Assembly (NCBI RefSeq): GCF_001556865.1
Contig: NZ_LSJY01000006.1
Location: 1 to 13,272 of the forward strand
Length of the DNA: 13,272 nt
DNA from: Sphingobium sp. CCH11-B1
GTDB taxonomy: Bacteria > Pseudomonadota > Alphaproteobacteria > Sphingomonadales > Sphingomonadaceae
Direction of reading: 5' to 3'
Numbering within the stretch: the first letter of the stretch is position 1; the number at the start of each line of letters is the position of its first letter. The notes under the pieces were generated by a model. That model saw only the letters and a list, made by a program, of their open reading frames with translations. It ran no database searches and was not told where the DNA came from. Below are positions 1 to 8,151 of this stretch, piece by piece. A program made the translations under genes and the position numbers.

Positions 1-1046
1 GGACTGCCCCCGCCCGCCCCCTGAGCCGGCTTGTCGCCGGCCAGACGGACCGTGGCGCCGTCGGTCAGCTTGACCACGCCTTCGGTGACGATCTTCTGGC
101 CGGCCTTCACCCCGCCAGTGATCTCGACCATGCCGTTCTGCCGAATACCGGTGTCGACCTTTACCCGCTTTGCGGTACGGCCTTCCAGAACGAAGAGATA
201 GCGGTCATCCGCTTCGCCGACCATCGCGAGTTCCGGCGCGGCCAGCGATTGGCGCTGACGGGCCAGCACGCTGACCGTCAGCAACATGCCGGGTTTGAGC
301 GCACGGTCGGGATTGGGCAGGATGGCGCGAACGCGCACGGCGCGACTGACGGGATCGACGACCGGATCGATGGTGGCGATGGTTCCATTGAACGGCCGGT
401 CCGGCCATGCGGCGGACTGCGCCTTGATCGGCATGCCTTCATGGATCGTCGACAGCCGCGTTTCGGGAATTGTGAAGTCGAGCTTGATGCGGCTGATGTC
501 ACTGACGGTCGCGATGGCCGTGCCGGCAGGGATGATCGCGCCCGCAGAAATGGTGCGCAGGCTGACATAGCCGGAAAAAGGCGCGCGGATCGTGCGATCG
601 GTAATGGCGGCGCGCGCCTGATCCGCATTGGCGCGGGCGGAATTGACCAGCGCCACCTGCTGATCCAGCGACGCGGCAGTAGCGAAGCCCCGGCTGTTGA
701 GCTTCTGGATGCGGTCGAGTTGCTGCTGCGCCTGGCGCGCCTGCGCCTGCGCGGCGGCGAGTTCGGCGCGTTCCTGCGCCACCGCCATGGTCGCAATGAC
801 CTGACCCTGGCGCACATATCCGCCGTCCGCAAAGTGGATGCTGTCCACGCGCTCCGTCACCGGTGCCGACAGCACGACCTGTTCGTTCGCCAGCGCGGTA
901 CCAACCGCCTCCAGATCGTCGGAGAAGGACGCACGCGCGATCGGGCGGACTTCGACCAGCGGAAGCGTGCGCGGCTTCCTCTCCTTTTCACCGCTGCAAC
1001 CGGCAAGACAAAGGGTCGTGATAATGATGGGCACAAAGAGACGCAT
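1..1046 (-). CDS. RND efflux periplasmic adaptor (membrane fusion) lipoprotein, 3' end off window
   Basis: This is a partial gene: reading from ATG at 1046 the frame stays open for 348 codons to the window edge. The N-terminus is a lipoprotein signal with lipobox L-A-G-C at residues 14-17, so Cys17 should be lipidated. It is followed by the usual order for HlyD/AcrA-type adaptors: a lipoyl/barrel-sandwich half-motif (about 45-85), a Gln/Ala-rich alpha-hairpin (about 88-150, AQAQARQAQQQLDRIQ), the second lipoyl half (DRTIRAPFSGYVSLR, about 150-180), a beta-barrel (about 190-265) and a membrane-proximal domain. Adaptors of this family link an inner-membrane RND pump to an outer-membrane channel, and the pump gene is expected just beyond the left edge. 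The final visible residues are a Gly/Ala-rich tail, so the stop is probably close. The substrate cannot be told. The gene lies 96 bp downstream of tlyA on the same strand. Confidence 0.9.
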   Translation of the reverse strand, partial: MRLFVPIIITTLCLAGCSGEKERKPRTLPLVEVRPIARASFSDDLEAVGTALANEQVVLSAPVTERVDSIHFADGGYVRQGQVIATMAVAQERAELAAAQAQARQAQQQLDRIQKLNSRGFATAASLDQQVALVNSARANADQARAAITDRTIRAPFSGYVSLRTISAGAIIPAGTAIATVSDISRIKLDFTIPETRLSTIHEGMPIKAQSAAWPDRPFNGTIATIDPVVDPVSRAVRVRAILPNPDRALKPGMLLTVSVLARQRQSLAAPELAMVGEADDRYLFVLEGRTAKRVKVDTGIRQNGMVEITGGVKAGQKIVTEGVVKLTDGATVRLAGDKPAQGAGGGS

Positions 1047-1101
1047 GATATTGGGCTTACTAGCCTTTTCGGGTGGGACAAGCCGCGCCTTGGTCACGGC
1101 G

Positions 1102-1117
1102 TGTATCATTATGTATC
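1102..1117. repeat. Tandem TGTATC direct repeat upstream of the efflux adaptor
   Basis: TGTATC occurs at 1102-1107 and again at 1112-1117, a 10-bp period (one helical turn), in the 96-bp gap between tlyA and the efflux adaptor. Its position and spacing would fit an operator for a regulator that binds side by side on one face of the helix. No regulator gene adjoins it, so this role is inference. Confidence 0.3.
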
Positions 1118-1142
1118 GAGCCGGAAGACGAATATGGACGCG

Positions 1143-1880
1143 TTATCCGCCAAGCCGGGCGTACAGCAGAAATTCGATATTGCCCTGGGGTCCGGTAATC
1201 GGACTTTGCGTCAGGCCAGTGACGGTCCAGCCCTGCCTTTGCACCCAAAGCCCGGCCTCATCGCACACCCGTTGATGCACCGCCGGATCGCGAACGACGC
1301 CATTCTTGCCCACCTCCTCGCGCCGCGCCTCGAACTGCGGTTTCACCAGCGCGACGAGATGCGCGCCGGGGCGCGCGAAGCCGATCGGCCGCTCCAGCAC
1401 CTTTGCCAGGCTGATGAAGCTCGCGTCGCAGACGATGATGTCGACCGGTTCGGGAACATGTGCATCGGTGAGGATGCGGGCGCTGGTCTGTTCATGCACG
1501 ATGACGCGGTCGTCAGAGCGCAATTTCCACGCAAGCTGGTTGGTGCCGCTGTCGATGGCATAGGCCCGCGCCGCGCCGTTCGTCAGCAGCACATCGGTAA
1601 AGCCCCCGGTCGACGATCCGACATCAATGGCGACGAAGCCCATAACGTCGATGCCGAACGCATCCAGCGCATGGGCGAGCTTGATCCCGCCGCGCGATAC
1701 CCAGGGATGATCGCGACCGCGCACGTCCAGTTCCGCGTCGTCCGCCACCTGCTGCCCCGCCTTCTCGATCTTGCGGTCGCCAAGGAAGACGAGGCCGGCG
1801 AGGATCAGCGCCTGCGCGCGCGCCCGGCTTTCGGCAAGGCCATGGTCGACGAGCAACTGATCGGCACGGATCTTGGCCAT
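1143..1880 (-). CDS. tlyA: TlyA-family rRNA (cytidine-2'-O)-methyltransferase
   Basis: The 245-residue product has an N-terminal S4 RNA-binding domain (about 3-60, RADQLLVDHGLAESRARAQ) followed by an FtsJ-like Rossmann methyltransferase with the SAM-binding motif DVGSSTGGFTDVLL (about 86-99). All four residues of the K-D-K-E catalytic tetrad of 2'-O-methyltransferases are visible: Lys67 (GGIKL), Asp152 (CDASF), Lys180 (VKPQFE) and Glu236 (NIEFL). They match Mycobacterium tuberculosis TlyA K69/D154/K182/E238 in spacing. TlyA enzymes methylate 16S and/or 23S rRNA cytidines; older annotation calls them hemolysin A. I chose ATG 1880, whose A is shared with the TGA stop of the upstream dsbD (TGATG), over GTG one codon earlier. 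This implies translational coupling with dsbD. Which rRNA site is modified is not shown by the sequence. Confidence 0.93.
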   Translation of the reverse strand: MAKIRADQLLVDHGLAESRARAQALILAGLVFLGDRKIEKAGQQVADDAELDVRGRDHPWVSRGGIKLAHALDAFGIDVMGFVAIDVGSSTGGFTDVLLTNGAARAYAIDSGTNQLAWKLRSDDRVIVHEQTSARILTDAHVPEPVDIIVCDASFISLAKVLERPIGFARPGAHLVALVKPQFEARREEVGKNGVVRDPAVHQRVCDEAGLWVQRQGWTVTGLTQSPITGPQGNIEFLLYARLGG

Positions 1881-3922
1881 CACCGCACCAGCGCGGTCAG
1901 CGTGGCGGGCGTCAGCAATTGCGGCAGCGTCTGCACTTCCTTGCCCGGCGCATACCAGAGATAGAGCGGCACGCCCGAGCGCCCCTGACTTTCAAGGAAG
2001 CGGGTGATGGCGGGATCGGCATTGGTCCAGTCCCCCACCATCACGATCACCTCGGCCTTTCGAAAGGCGTCGCGCGTTTCGGCCCGGTCGATCGCGGCCG
2101 CCTCGTTCGCCTTGCATGTCAGGCACCAATCGGCGGTGAAATAAAGGAACACCGGCTTGTTCGCGGCGCGCAGGCTGGCCAGTTTCGAGACATCGAAACG
2201 GACAGCCTCCCCGGCGTTTTCTGCGTATGCTGGAGCAGTGGAGGGCAAGGCGGACACGGCGGCACCGAGCAACGCGAACGCCGCGACAAGGGTGATCCAG
2301 CCACCAGACCTGCCCGTCCTTTGCCGGCCGCCCAGCCACCAGAGCAGTAGAGCGAGGATCAGCGCCGCGCCAAGGCCGATGGTCATGCCGGATACGCCGC
2401 GCTGCTGCCCCAGGAGCCAGGCAAGCCCGAGCGCGGTCAGGAACATCGGAATGGCGAGGATCTTCTGGAACCGGCCCATCCACGCACCGGGCCTGGGCAG
2501 CCGACGACGGAGCGCGGGGATGTAGGCGAGCAGCAGGAAGGGAAGCGCCAGTCCGACGCCGAGGCCTGCGAAAATCGCCAGTGCAGCGGCAAGCGGCAGC
2601 AGCAGCGCCGCGCCCATCGCCGCCGCCATGAAGGGACCGGTGCAGGGCGTGGCGACGAAAGCCACCAGCGCGCCCGTCCAGAATGCGCCGGCAAGGCCGC
2701 CTTTTCCAACCAGCCCTCCCCCGCCGCCATAGGCGTTGAGATCGAACAGGCCGGCGAGATTGAAGGCGATGGCGGTCACCAGCAGCAGAAGCGCCAGGAT
2801 GATGCGCGGGTCCTGCAGCTGAAAGGCCCAGCCCACCGCTCCCCCCGCCGCGCGTAATGCGAGCAGCAGCCCGCCCAGCGCCAAGCAGGTGAGGATGATC
2901 CCGGCGGCGTAGGCCAGCGCTTCCCGTCGGACGATTCGTTCGTCACCGCCCGCCTTTGCCAGCTTCATCGCCTTGAGGCCGAGGATCGGAAAGACGCAAG
3001 GCATGATGTTGAGCAGCAGGCCACCGAGCAGCGCCCCGCCTAACGCCGCGAGGATCGCGCTCCATTGTCCGCCAGACGATCCGCCCGCGACAGGGCCGGG
3101 TCGCGCGGTCACAAGGAAGCCGACATGGTCGCCGGTGCGCAGCACAGCCTGCACCACGCCCCCCTTGCCTCCCTGCGCGGCGTCCGTTTCGATCAGAAGC
3201 CTGTCGCCGTCCCGCGACATCGTCTGCGGCGCAGCGTAGCGGGCAAGGCCTTCCGCCAGAGGGAAGAGGTGGATGTCGCTGGCTTGCGCGCTGGCAGGGA
3301 AAGGAACGGACAGACGCAGCCGACCGCCGTCCGTCGCATAGGTTGCTTCCGACCCCAGGGGACGCGGCAGATGGGTCCGCCATGCGTCGAAGCGAGCTTG
3401 CTGCGCCGCCGGGACATTTCCGCCGCCCGCAACCAGATCAAGCGTCAACTCGCCGCTTTCCGGCACGCAAACCTTGTCCGTGCAGGCGAGCCAGTTGGCC
3501 TTTACCCGGATCGGCAGGCGCGTGCCGACGCGAACGTCGGTCGCGACCTTTAGCTCAGCGAGGATCGCATAGGGACCTTCATAGACATGGTTCATCAGGC
3601 CCGAAATCAGCAGCGTTTCCGGCACTGGGTAGCGCAGCGCGCCTATGCTCACACCCTTGGGCAGCGTCCATTGGACAGTCATGCCAAGGCCCGCGTCACC
3701 CGGATTGAGCCAATAGCCGTGCCAGCCCTTTTCCGGCGTCATGGCAAAGGCGATGGTCGTGCCTTCCCCGGACTTTGGAGCGCTGCTTTCCGCCACCAAC
3801 TGCGCGGCGATATGGGCGGGTCCGCCGCCAAACGCGCCACTTTGAGCGAAGGCCCAGGGTTGCGCGGCGGCCAGGCTGGTCAGCATCGCCAGCGTCATCA
3901 TTATGACTTGAAAAATGCGCAT
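1880..3922 (-). CDS. DsbD/ScsB-type protein-disulfide reductase (thiol:disulfide interchange protein)
   Basis: The product has 680 residues, longer than E. coli DsbD (about 565). A signal peptide (about 1-26) is followed by a large periplasmic domain (about 35-275) with a CxxxxC pair, Cys147/Cys152. Next comes a multi-spanning CcdA/DsbD membrane domain (about 285-560) with Cys309 (NIMPCVFP) and Cys427 (ATPCTGP), and then a C-terminal periplasmic thioredoxin domain. That domain carries C600-L-T-C603 in FTADWCLTCK and a candidate cis-proline at Pro652 (SGVPLY). These three cysteine pairs are the electron relay of the family, carrying reducing power from cytoplasmic thioredoxin to periplasmic partners. 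The extended N-terminal domain resembles ScsB/copper-tolerance variants more than classical DsbD, but the partner is unknown. AGAGG precedes ATG 3922 by 4 bases. It is transcribed divergently from phoK and overlaps tlyA by one base. Confidence 0.9.
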   Translation of the reverse strand: MRIFQVIMMTLAMLTSLAAAQPWAFAQSGAFGGGPAHIAAQLVAESSAPKSGEGTTIAFAMTPEKGWHGYWLNPGDAGLGMTVQWTLPKGVSIGALRYPVPETLLISGLMNHVYEGPYAILAELKVATDVRVGTRLPIRVKANWLACTDKVCVPESGELTLDLVAGGGNVPAAQQARFDAWRTHLPRPLGSEATYATDGGRLRLSVPFPASAQASDIHLFPLAEGLARYAAPQTMSRDGDRLLIETDAAQGGKGGVVQAVLRTGDHVGFLVTARPGPVAGGSSGGQWSAILAALGGALLGGLLLNIMPCVFPILGLKAMKLAKAGGDERIVRREALAYAAGIILTCLALGGLLLALRAAGGAVGWAFQLQDPRIILALLLLVTAIAFNLAGLFDLNAYGGGGGLVGKGGLAGAFWTGALVAFVATPCTGPFMAAAMGAALLLPLAAALAIFAGLGVGLALPFLLLAYIPALRRRLPRPGAWMGRFQKILAIPMFLTALGLAWLLGQQRGVSGMTIGLGAALILALLLWWLGGRQRTGRSGGWITLVAAFALLGAAVSALPSTAPAYAENAGEAVRFDVSKLASLRAANKPVFLYFTADWCLTCKANEAAAIDRAETRDAFRKAEVIVMVGDWTNADPAITRFLESQGRSGVPLYLWYAPGKEVQTLPQLLTPATLTALVR

Positions 3923-3944
3923 CGGACCTCTGGTCGAGTGGATG

Positions 3945-3956
3945 CTAGCGGGCTAG
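3945..3956. promoter_or_regulatory. Dyad CTAGC-GG-GCTAG in the dsbD/phoK divergent gap
   Basis: A perfect 5-bp inverted repeat separated by two bases sits near the middle of the 76-bp gap between the divergent dsbD and phoK starts. Its position would suit an operator acting on either gene. I see no convincing Pho box nearby and no clear -35/-10 pair, so its role is speculative. CTAG is often under-represented in bacterial DNA, which makes the pair slightly noteworthy. Confidence 0.3.
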
Positions 3957-3998
3957 GTCGCTCCCCAACCGCCGTCAAGGCATGAGAAGGGCACGAGA

Positions 3999-5678
3999 AT
4001 GTTGAAACGAGTCGCCGCCACCCTGTTGCTCGCCACCGCCATGCCGCTGGCGGCTCAGTCTCCGGCATCCTCGCCCGCACCGGCATCGGCAGCGACATCC
4101 ATGCCCGCAACGCCGCCCAAGCTGATCGTCGCGATCAGCGTCGATCAGTTTTCAGCCGACCTGTTCAGCGAATATCGGCAATATTACAGCGCGGGGCTGA
4201 AACGGCTGACGGAAGAAGGCGCTGTCTTTCCGCGCGGTTATCAGAGCCATGCCGCGACCGAGACCTGCCCCGGTCACTCGACCATCCTGACGGGCAGCCG
4301 CCCTTCGCGCACCGGCATCATCGCCAACACATGGTTCGACCTGTCGACCGGCCGGGCGGACAAGGCCGTCTATTGCGCCGAGGATGAAACGCAGCCGGGC
4401 AGCAGCAGCGACAAATATGTGGCATCGCCCGTCCACCTGCGCGTGCCGACGCTGGGCGGGCGGATGAAGGCGGCCAATCCCGCGACGCGCGTCGTGTCCG
4501 TATCGGGCAAGGATCGCGCCGCGATCATGATGGGCGGGCCGACCGCCGATCAGGTCTGGTGGCTGGGCGGACCGCAAGGCTATGTCAGCTACAAGGGCGT
4601 TGCGACGCCGCCGCTGGTCGCGCGGGTCAACGACGTGATGGCGCAGCGGCTGGCGCAGGCGAATGCGGGCTTTGACCTGCCAATGCAATGCGCGGCCAAA
4701 GATTTCCCGGTTCGTGCCGGCGACAGGACCGTGGGCACGGGCCGCTTCGCCCGCGCTGCCGGCGACTATAAGGCGTTCCGCATCTCGCCCGAACAGGATG
4801 CGATGACGCTGGCCTTCGCCGCCGCCGCAATCGAGGCCATGGACCTTGGCAAGCAGGCGCAGACCGACATCATTTCCATCGGCCTGTCCGCGACGGATTA
4901 TATCGGCCACACCTACGGAACAGAGGGAACCGAAAGCTGTATCCAGGTCGATCGGCTGGACAAGGAGCTGGGTGCGTTCTTCGACCGGCTGGACAAGGAT
5001 GGGATCGACTATGTCGTGGTGCTGACGGCCGATCATGGCGGCCATGACCTGCCCGAACGCTATCGGCTGAACGCCATCCCCATGGAACAGCGAGTCGACA
5101 TGGCGCTGACGCCCAAGGCGCTGTCGGACTCCGTGGCCGCAAAGGCCGGATTGCCAGGAAAGAAGGTGATCTGGGGCGATGGGCCTTCTGGCGACCTGTA
5201 TATCGACAAGGGGCTGACCGCTGCCCAGCGCGCCAGGGTGGAGGCGGAAGCGCTGACGTTGCTGCGCGCCCATCCGCAGGTCGAAACGGTATTCACGAAG
5301 GCGCAGATCGCCGCCACCCCCTCCCCTTCCGGGCCGCCCGAAAGCTGGACCCTGCTTCAGGAAGCGCGCGCCAGCTTCGATCCCGAACGGTCGGGCGACC
5401 TGCTTTTGCTGCTGAAGCCGCGGGTGATGGCGATCCCCGAACAGGCGGTGATGGGCACCGTCGCCACGCACGGATCGCCATGGGATGCGGACCGGCGCGT
5501 ACCCATCCTGTTCTGGCGCAAGGGGATGCGCCATTTCGAGCAGCCGATGGGCGTGGAGACGGTCGACATCATGCCGAGCCTTGCCGCGCTGATCGCCCTG
5601 CCGGTGCCTAAAGACCAGATCGACGGGCGTTGCCTGGACCTGATCGCCGGCGACGGGGACAGCTGCGCGGGGAAATAG
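3999..5678 (+). CDS. phoK: PhoK-type secreted alkaline phosphatase
   Basis: The 559-residue product has a signal peptide (about 1-20, ending PLAAQ), then a Pro/Ala/Ser-rich linker and an alkaline phosphatase/phosphodiesterase-superfamily domain starting KLIVAISVDQ. From memory of Sphingomonas sp. BSAR-1 PhoK (structure known, 559 residues), all key positions coincide: Asp49, nucleophile Thr89 (in ATETCPGH), Asn110, Lys171 and Arg173 (GKDRA), Asp300 and His304 (SATDYIGH), Asp345-His346 (TADHGGH) and His491 (THGSPW). These form the two-zinc site and phosphate pocket. PhoK releases inorganic phosphate from organic esters outside the cytoplasm and is known for activity at high pH and for uranyl phosphate precipitation. 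Six cysteines could form disulfides, as suits an exported enzyme. AGAAGGG lies 7 bases before ATG 3999. It stands alone on this strand; regulation by phosphate is plausible but no clear Pho box is visible. Confidence 0.93.
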   Translation: MLKRVAATLLLATAMPLAAQSPASSPAPASAATSMPATPPKLIVAISVDQFSADLFSEYRQYYSAGLKRLTEEGAVFPRGYQSHAATETCPGHSTILTGSRPSRTGIIANTWFDLSTGRADKAVYCAEDETQPGSSSDKYVASPVHLRVPTLGGRMKAANPATRVVSVSGKDRAAIMMGGPTADQVWWLGGPQGYVSYKGVATPPLVARVNDVMAQRLAQANAGFDLPMQCAAKDFPVRAGDRTVGTGRFARAAGDYKAFRISPEQDAMTLAFAAAAIEAMDLGKQAQTDIISIGLSATDYIGHTYGTEGTESCIQVDRLDKELGAFFDRLDKDGIDYVVVLTADHGGHDLPERYRLNAIPMEQRVDMALTPKALSDSVAAKAGLPGKKVIWGDGPSGDLYIDKGLTAAQRARVEAEALTLLRAHPQVETVFTKAQIAATPSPSGPPESWTLLQEARASFDPERSGDLLLLLKPRVMAIPEQAVMGTVATHGSPWDADRRVPILFWRKGMRHFEQPMGVETVDIMPSLAALIALPVPKDQIDGRCLDLIAGDGDSCAGK

Positions 5679-5697
5679 GCGGCGGCGCGTCCCCCGG

Positions 5698-5709
5698 CCC
5701 AGCGCTGGG
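5698..5709. other. 12-bp palindrome between convergent genes
   Basis: CCCAGCGCTGGG is a perfect palindrome in the 52-bp gap between the phoK stop and the acetyltransferase stop. As a transcript it could fold only into a short 4-bp stem with a 4-base loop and no T-tract follows, so a terminator role is possible but weakly supported. Confidence 0.2.
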
Positions 5710-5730
5710 GAAATGATGCGCCCTTACCTG

Positions 5731-6729
5731 TCAGATATTCTCGCCGACCCCGTCCGTACTTTCCAGAATCGCATGGACGCGGTGCGGCGCGGACACCTCG
5801 ACCCGGCTGGTGACTTCATATTGGGCCTTGGCCTGCCGGACGTTGCTGTCCGCCGGCACGCTGTCGGTCAGCCAGACATTGCCGCCGATCACCGACCGGC
5901 TGCCGACAATCACCCGGCCCAGCACCGTCGCGCCGGCGTAGATCACCACGTCATCCTCCACGATGGGGTGGCGGGGAAGCGCCTTTTCCAGCCTGCCACT
6001 GCGATCCGAGGGGAAGCTGCGCGCGCCGAGCGTTACCCCCTGATAGAGGCGCACCCGATTGCCGACGATCGCGGTTTCGCCGATGACCACGCCGGTTCCA
6101 TGGTCGATGAAGAAGCTGTGCCCGATGGTCGCGCCGGGATGGATGTCTATGCCGGTCGCGCTGTGGGCGATTTCCGAGATGATCCGCGCCACGAGGGGGG
6201 CGCCCAGCACATGCAGCCTGTGCGCCAGACGATGGTGAATGATCGCCAGCATGGAAGGATAGCAGATCAGCACCTCGTCCACGCTGCGCGCTGCCGGGTC
6301 ACCCACAAAGGCGGCATCCACATCCGTGTCCAGCAGGTCGCGCAAACCCGGCAGGCTTTGCGCGAAGCCGCCGATGATGCGCGCAGCCTCCGCGTCCACG
6401 GCCGTATCCGGCTCGTCCTTCAGGGCGTAGATCAGCTCCAGGCGAATCTGGCCGTAAAGCCGGCTAAGCACCGTCTGCAGCGTTTCAGCGACATAGGCGT
6501 CCTCATTATGGAGGCGCACGAAACTGGGGCCGAGCCGCAGGGGGAAGAGCGCGCCGCACAGCGCCTGCATGATCTTCGTCAGGTTGGCGCGCGATGGGAA
6601 TCCTTCCGCGCCATATTCCGCGTGATGCTGCTGCGCCTGCCGCCAGCGGCCGCGCGCGGCGCCCAGATCCGCGACCAATTGGTCCAGATCCCAATATCCT
6701 TCCAAGCTATGATTGTCGTCGTCCGCCAT
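5731..6729 (-). CDS. Serine O-acetyltransferase, long EpsC/CysE type
   Basis: The 332-residue product has an alpha-helical N-terminal domain (about 1-185) and a left-handed beta-helix of hexapeptide repeats (about 190-300). It transfers acetyl from acetyl-CoA to L-serine, the step committing serine to cysteine synthesis. Active-site residues match E. coli CysE: Asp195 (GIDIHPGA) and His210 (IDHGTGVVIGETA) keep the exact 15-residue spacing of Asp143/His158, and His254 (LPRHP) corresponds to His193. The chain ends in isoleucine, the residue which in CysE inserts into the active site of O-acetylserine sulfhydrylase, so complex formation is possible though not shown. At 332 residues it is longer than E. 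coli CysE (273). No other cysteine gene is nearby. ATG 6729 has a weak AAGGG upstream; the gene lies 93 bp downstream of the histidine kinase on the same strand. Confidence 0.9.
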   Translation of the reverse strand: MADDDNHSLEGYWDLDQLVADLGAARGRWRQAQQHHAEYGAEGFPSRANLTKIMQALCGALFPLRLGPSFVRLHNEDAYVAETLQTVLSRLYGQIRLELIYALKDEPDTAVDAEAARIIGGFAQSLPGLRDLLDTDVDAAFVGDPAARSVDEVLICYPSMLAIIHHRLAHRLHVLGAPLVARIISEIAHSATGIDIHPGATIGHSFFIDHGTGVVIGETAIVGNRVRLYQGVTLGARSFPSDRSGRLEKALPRHPIVEDDVVIYAGATVLGRVIVGSRSVIGGNVWLTDSVPADSNVRQAKAQYEVTSRVEVSAPHRVHAILESTDGVGENI

Positions 6730-6822
6730 CCGATGCGCCCTTGAACCATGTTTCTGCTGGCATAGCTCGGGCCGAGGCGCGCCGATAAACGAGTTTTGCT
6801 TGGGGACCGAAAGTTTCTCTTT

Positions 6823-8151
6823 CTAAGCGCGCCGGCCCTGACGCGGCAGATTGAGGCAGATTTCCGCGCGCAGGCCCCCGTCCGGGCGGTTGGCGAGGAT
6901 CAATTGCCCGCCTTCGGCAGCGACCGCTTTCTGGACGATGGCGAGTCCCAGGCCAAGCCCCCTGGTGTTGCGCTGCCGGGCGTCGTCCAGCCGGGAAAAG
7001 GGGAGCATGACCTCCTCCAAACGATCGCGGGGGATGCCGGGGCCGTCATCATCGACGCGGATCAGTACCTCATTGCCCTTCCGGTCGACCGAGACGCGCG
7101 CACGATGGCCATAATGAAGGGCATTTTCGATAAGGTTGCGCACCGCGCGCCGAAGCGACAGGGCGCGCACCTCCAGTTCCAGATGGTCGAGCCCTTCATA
7201 GGTCACGTCCTGTCCATGATCCTGAAAGGCGTCGACAACCGTGGCTATGGTAACGGCGATATCGGTGCGCACGGGCGTTTCGGGATCCTTTTCGCCGCCC
7301 AGATAGGCGAGCAGCGATTCGAGCATCGCGCCCATTTCCTCCAGATCGCCGGCCATGGCGTCCTGCACGTCGGCGTCCTTCACTTCCTCCAGCCGCAGTT
7401 GCAGGCGGGCGAGCGGCGTGCGCAGGTCATGTCCGACCGCCGCCAGCGTTTCGGTGCGCTCGTCGATCAGGCGATGGATGCGTGCCTGCATGGCGTTGAA
7501 GGCGGAGATGAGATTGCGGACGTCGCTGGTGCCCGCTTCCGGCACGATGACTTCGGACCCGCGCCCGATCCTGTGCGTGGCATGGGTCAGGTCGCGCAGC
7601 GGCGCGAGCGTCCGGCGCATGAGCAGCCATCCCGCCACCAGAAGCGCGAGCACGGGGATGAGCGCCAGCCCCATGCGGCCAATGGTGAAGGCCCATTTTC
7701 CCCCGATATGGCGCATGCCGAAATAGAGCCAGCTTCGGTCGGGCAATTGCAGGCCACCGTTGATTTCGGAATGGCGGCCGGGGGTGATGCGCAGCCAGAG
7801 GCCGGATTTCTCAAGCGTCGGTTCCCAGGTGATGATCTGACGCCGCATCCGTTCCAGTTCGGGCGACAATGGCGGCGGCGGCGGGGCGACCGGCGACCAG
7901 TGGACGTCATAGCGATCTGTCGTCAGCTGATACCCCAGGGCGCGCCGGTCGTCCTGCGGGCTTTCGGCAAGCAGCTTGCGGGCGATGACCAGATGCTCCG
8001 CCAGCCGCCTTGCTTCGTCATCCTGCAACGAAAGCTGGCTCGCCCGTTCGTAGATCAGCGTGCCGACGGCGAATTCGAGCGTGAGCGTCAGCAGCAGGAT
8101 CGCGAACAGGCGGCCAAGCAGCCCCAGCGGTCCCCTGATATGCCAGTTCAA
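6823..8151 (-). CDS. EnvZ-like membrane sensor histidine kinase (TTG start)
   Basis: The 442-residue kinase has a first membrane segment (about 10-33), a periplasmic region (about 34-158) with a proline run (89-94) and a second membrane segment (about 160-178). These are followed by HAMP (about 179-232), an H-box AAVGHDLRTPLARLQ with phosphoacceptor His241, N-box NLIENALHYG (Asn343), G1 DDGPGIP (368-374) and G2 GLGLGLAIV (398-406). It should autophosphorylate and pass phosphate to the adjacent OmpR-type regulator. The only start that retains the first membrane segment is TTG at 8151, which overlaps the regulator's TGA as TTGA. AGAGG lies 10 bases before it, and the next methionine (residue 102) would delete the sensor's anchor. 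The weak codon suggests low kinase output relative to its regulator. The periplasmic signal is unknown; porin linkage suggests envelope conditions. Confidence 0.92.
   Translation of the reverse strand: MNWHIRGPLGLLGRLFAILLLTLTLEFAVGTLIYERASQLSLQDDEARRLAEHLVIARKLLAESPQDDRRALGYQLTTDRYDVHWSPVAPPPPPLSPELERMRRQIITWEPTLEKSGLWLRITPGRHSEINGGLQLPDRSWLYFGMRHIGGKWAFTIGRMGLALIPVLALLVAGWLLMRRTLAPLRDLTHATHRIGRGSEVIVPEAGTSDVRNLISAFNAMQARIHRLIDERTETLAAVGHDLRTPLARLQLRLEEVKDADVQDAMAGDLEEMGAMLESLLAYLGGEKDPETPVRTDIAVTIATVVDAFQDHGQDVTYEGLDHLELEVRALSLRRAVRNLIENALHYGHRARVSVDRKGNEVLIRVDDDGPGIPRDRLEEVMLPFSRLDDARQRNTRGLGLGLAIVQKAVAAEGGQLILANRPDGGLRAEICLNLPRQGRRA

Noticed and set aside
249..1964. Plus-strand open frame of 571 codons
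   Set aside because: It lies opposite the efflux adaptor and tlyA, both with clear family motifs. The translation is Arg/Asp/Gly-rich with no recognisable domain, as expected for a shadow frame in GC-rich DNA.
3957..3998. Possible Pho box before phoK
   Set aside because: Only fragments such as CGTCA are present and no pair of 7-bp repeats at 11-bp spacing is seen. Not reported as a site.
4152..5534. Minus-strand open frame of 460 codons
   Set aside because: It lies entirely inside phoK on the other strand, and phoK has a complete active site. The composition is low-complexity Arg/Gly/His-rich.
5713..6744. Plus-strand open frame of 343 codons
   Set aside because: It is antisense to the serine acetyltransferase, which has the full hexapeptide and catalytic motifs. 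No domain is seen.
6730..6822. Separate gene or terminator between the kinase and the acetyltransferase
   Set aside because: The 93-bp gap has no hairpin with a T-tract, no credible open frame and no clear promoter.
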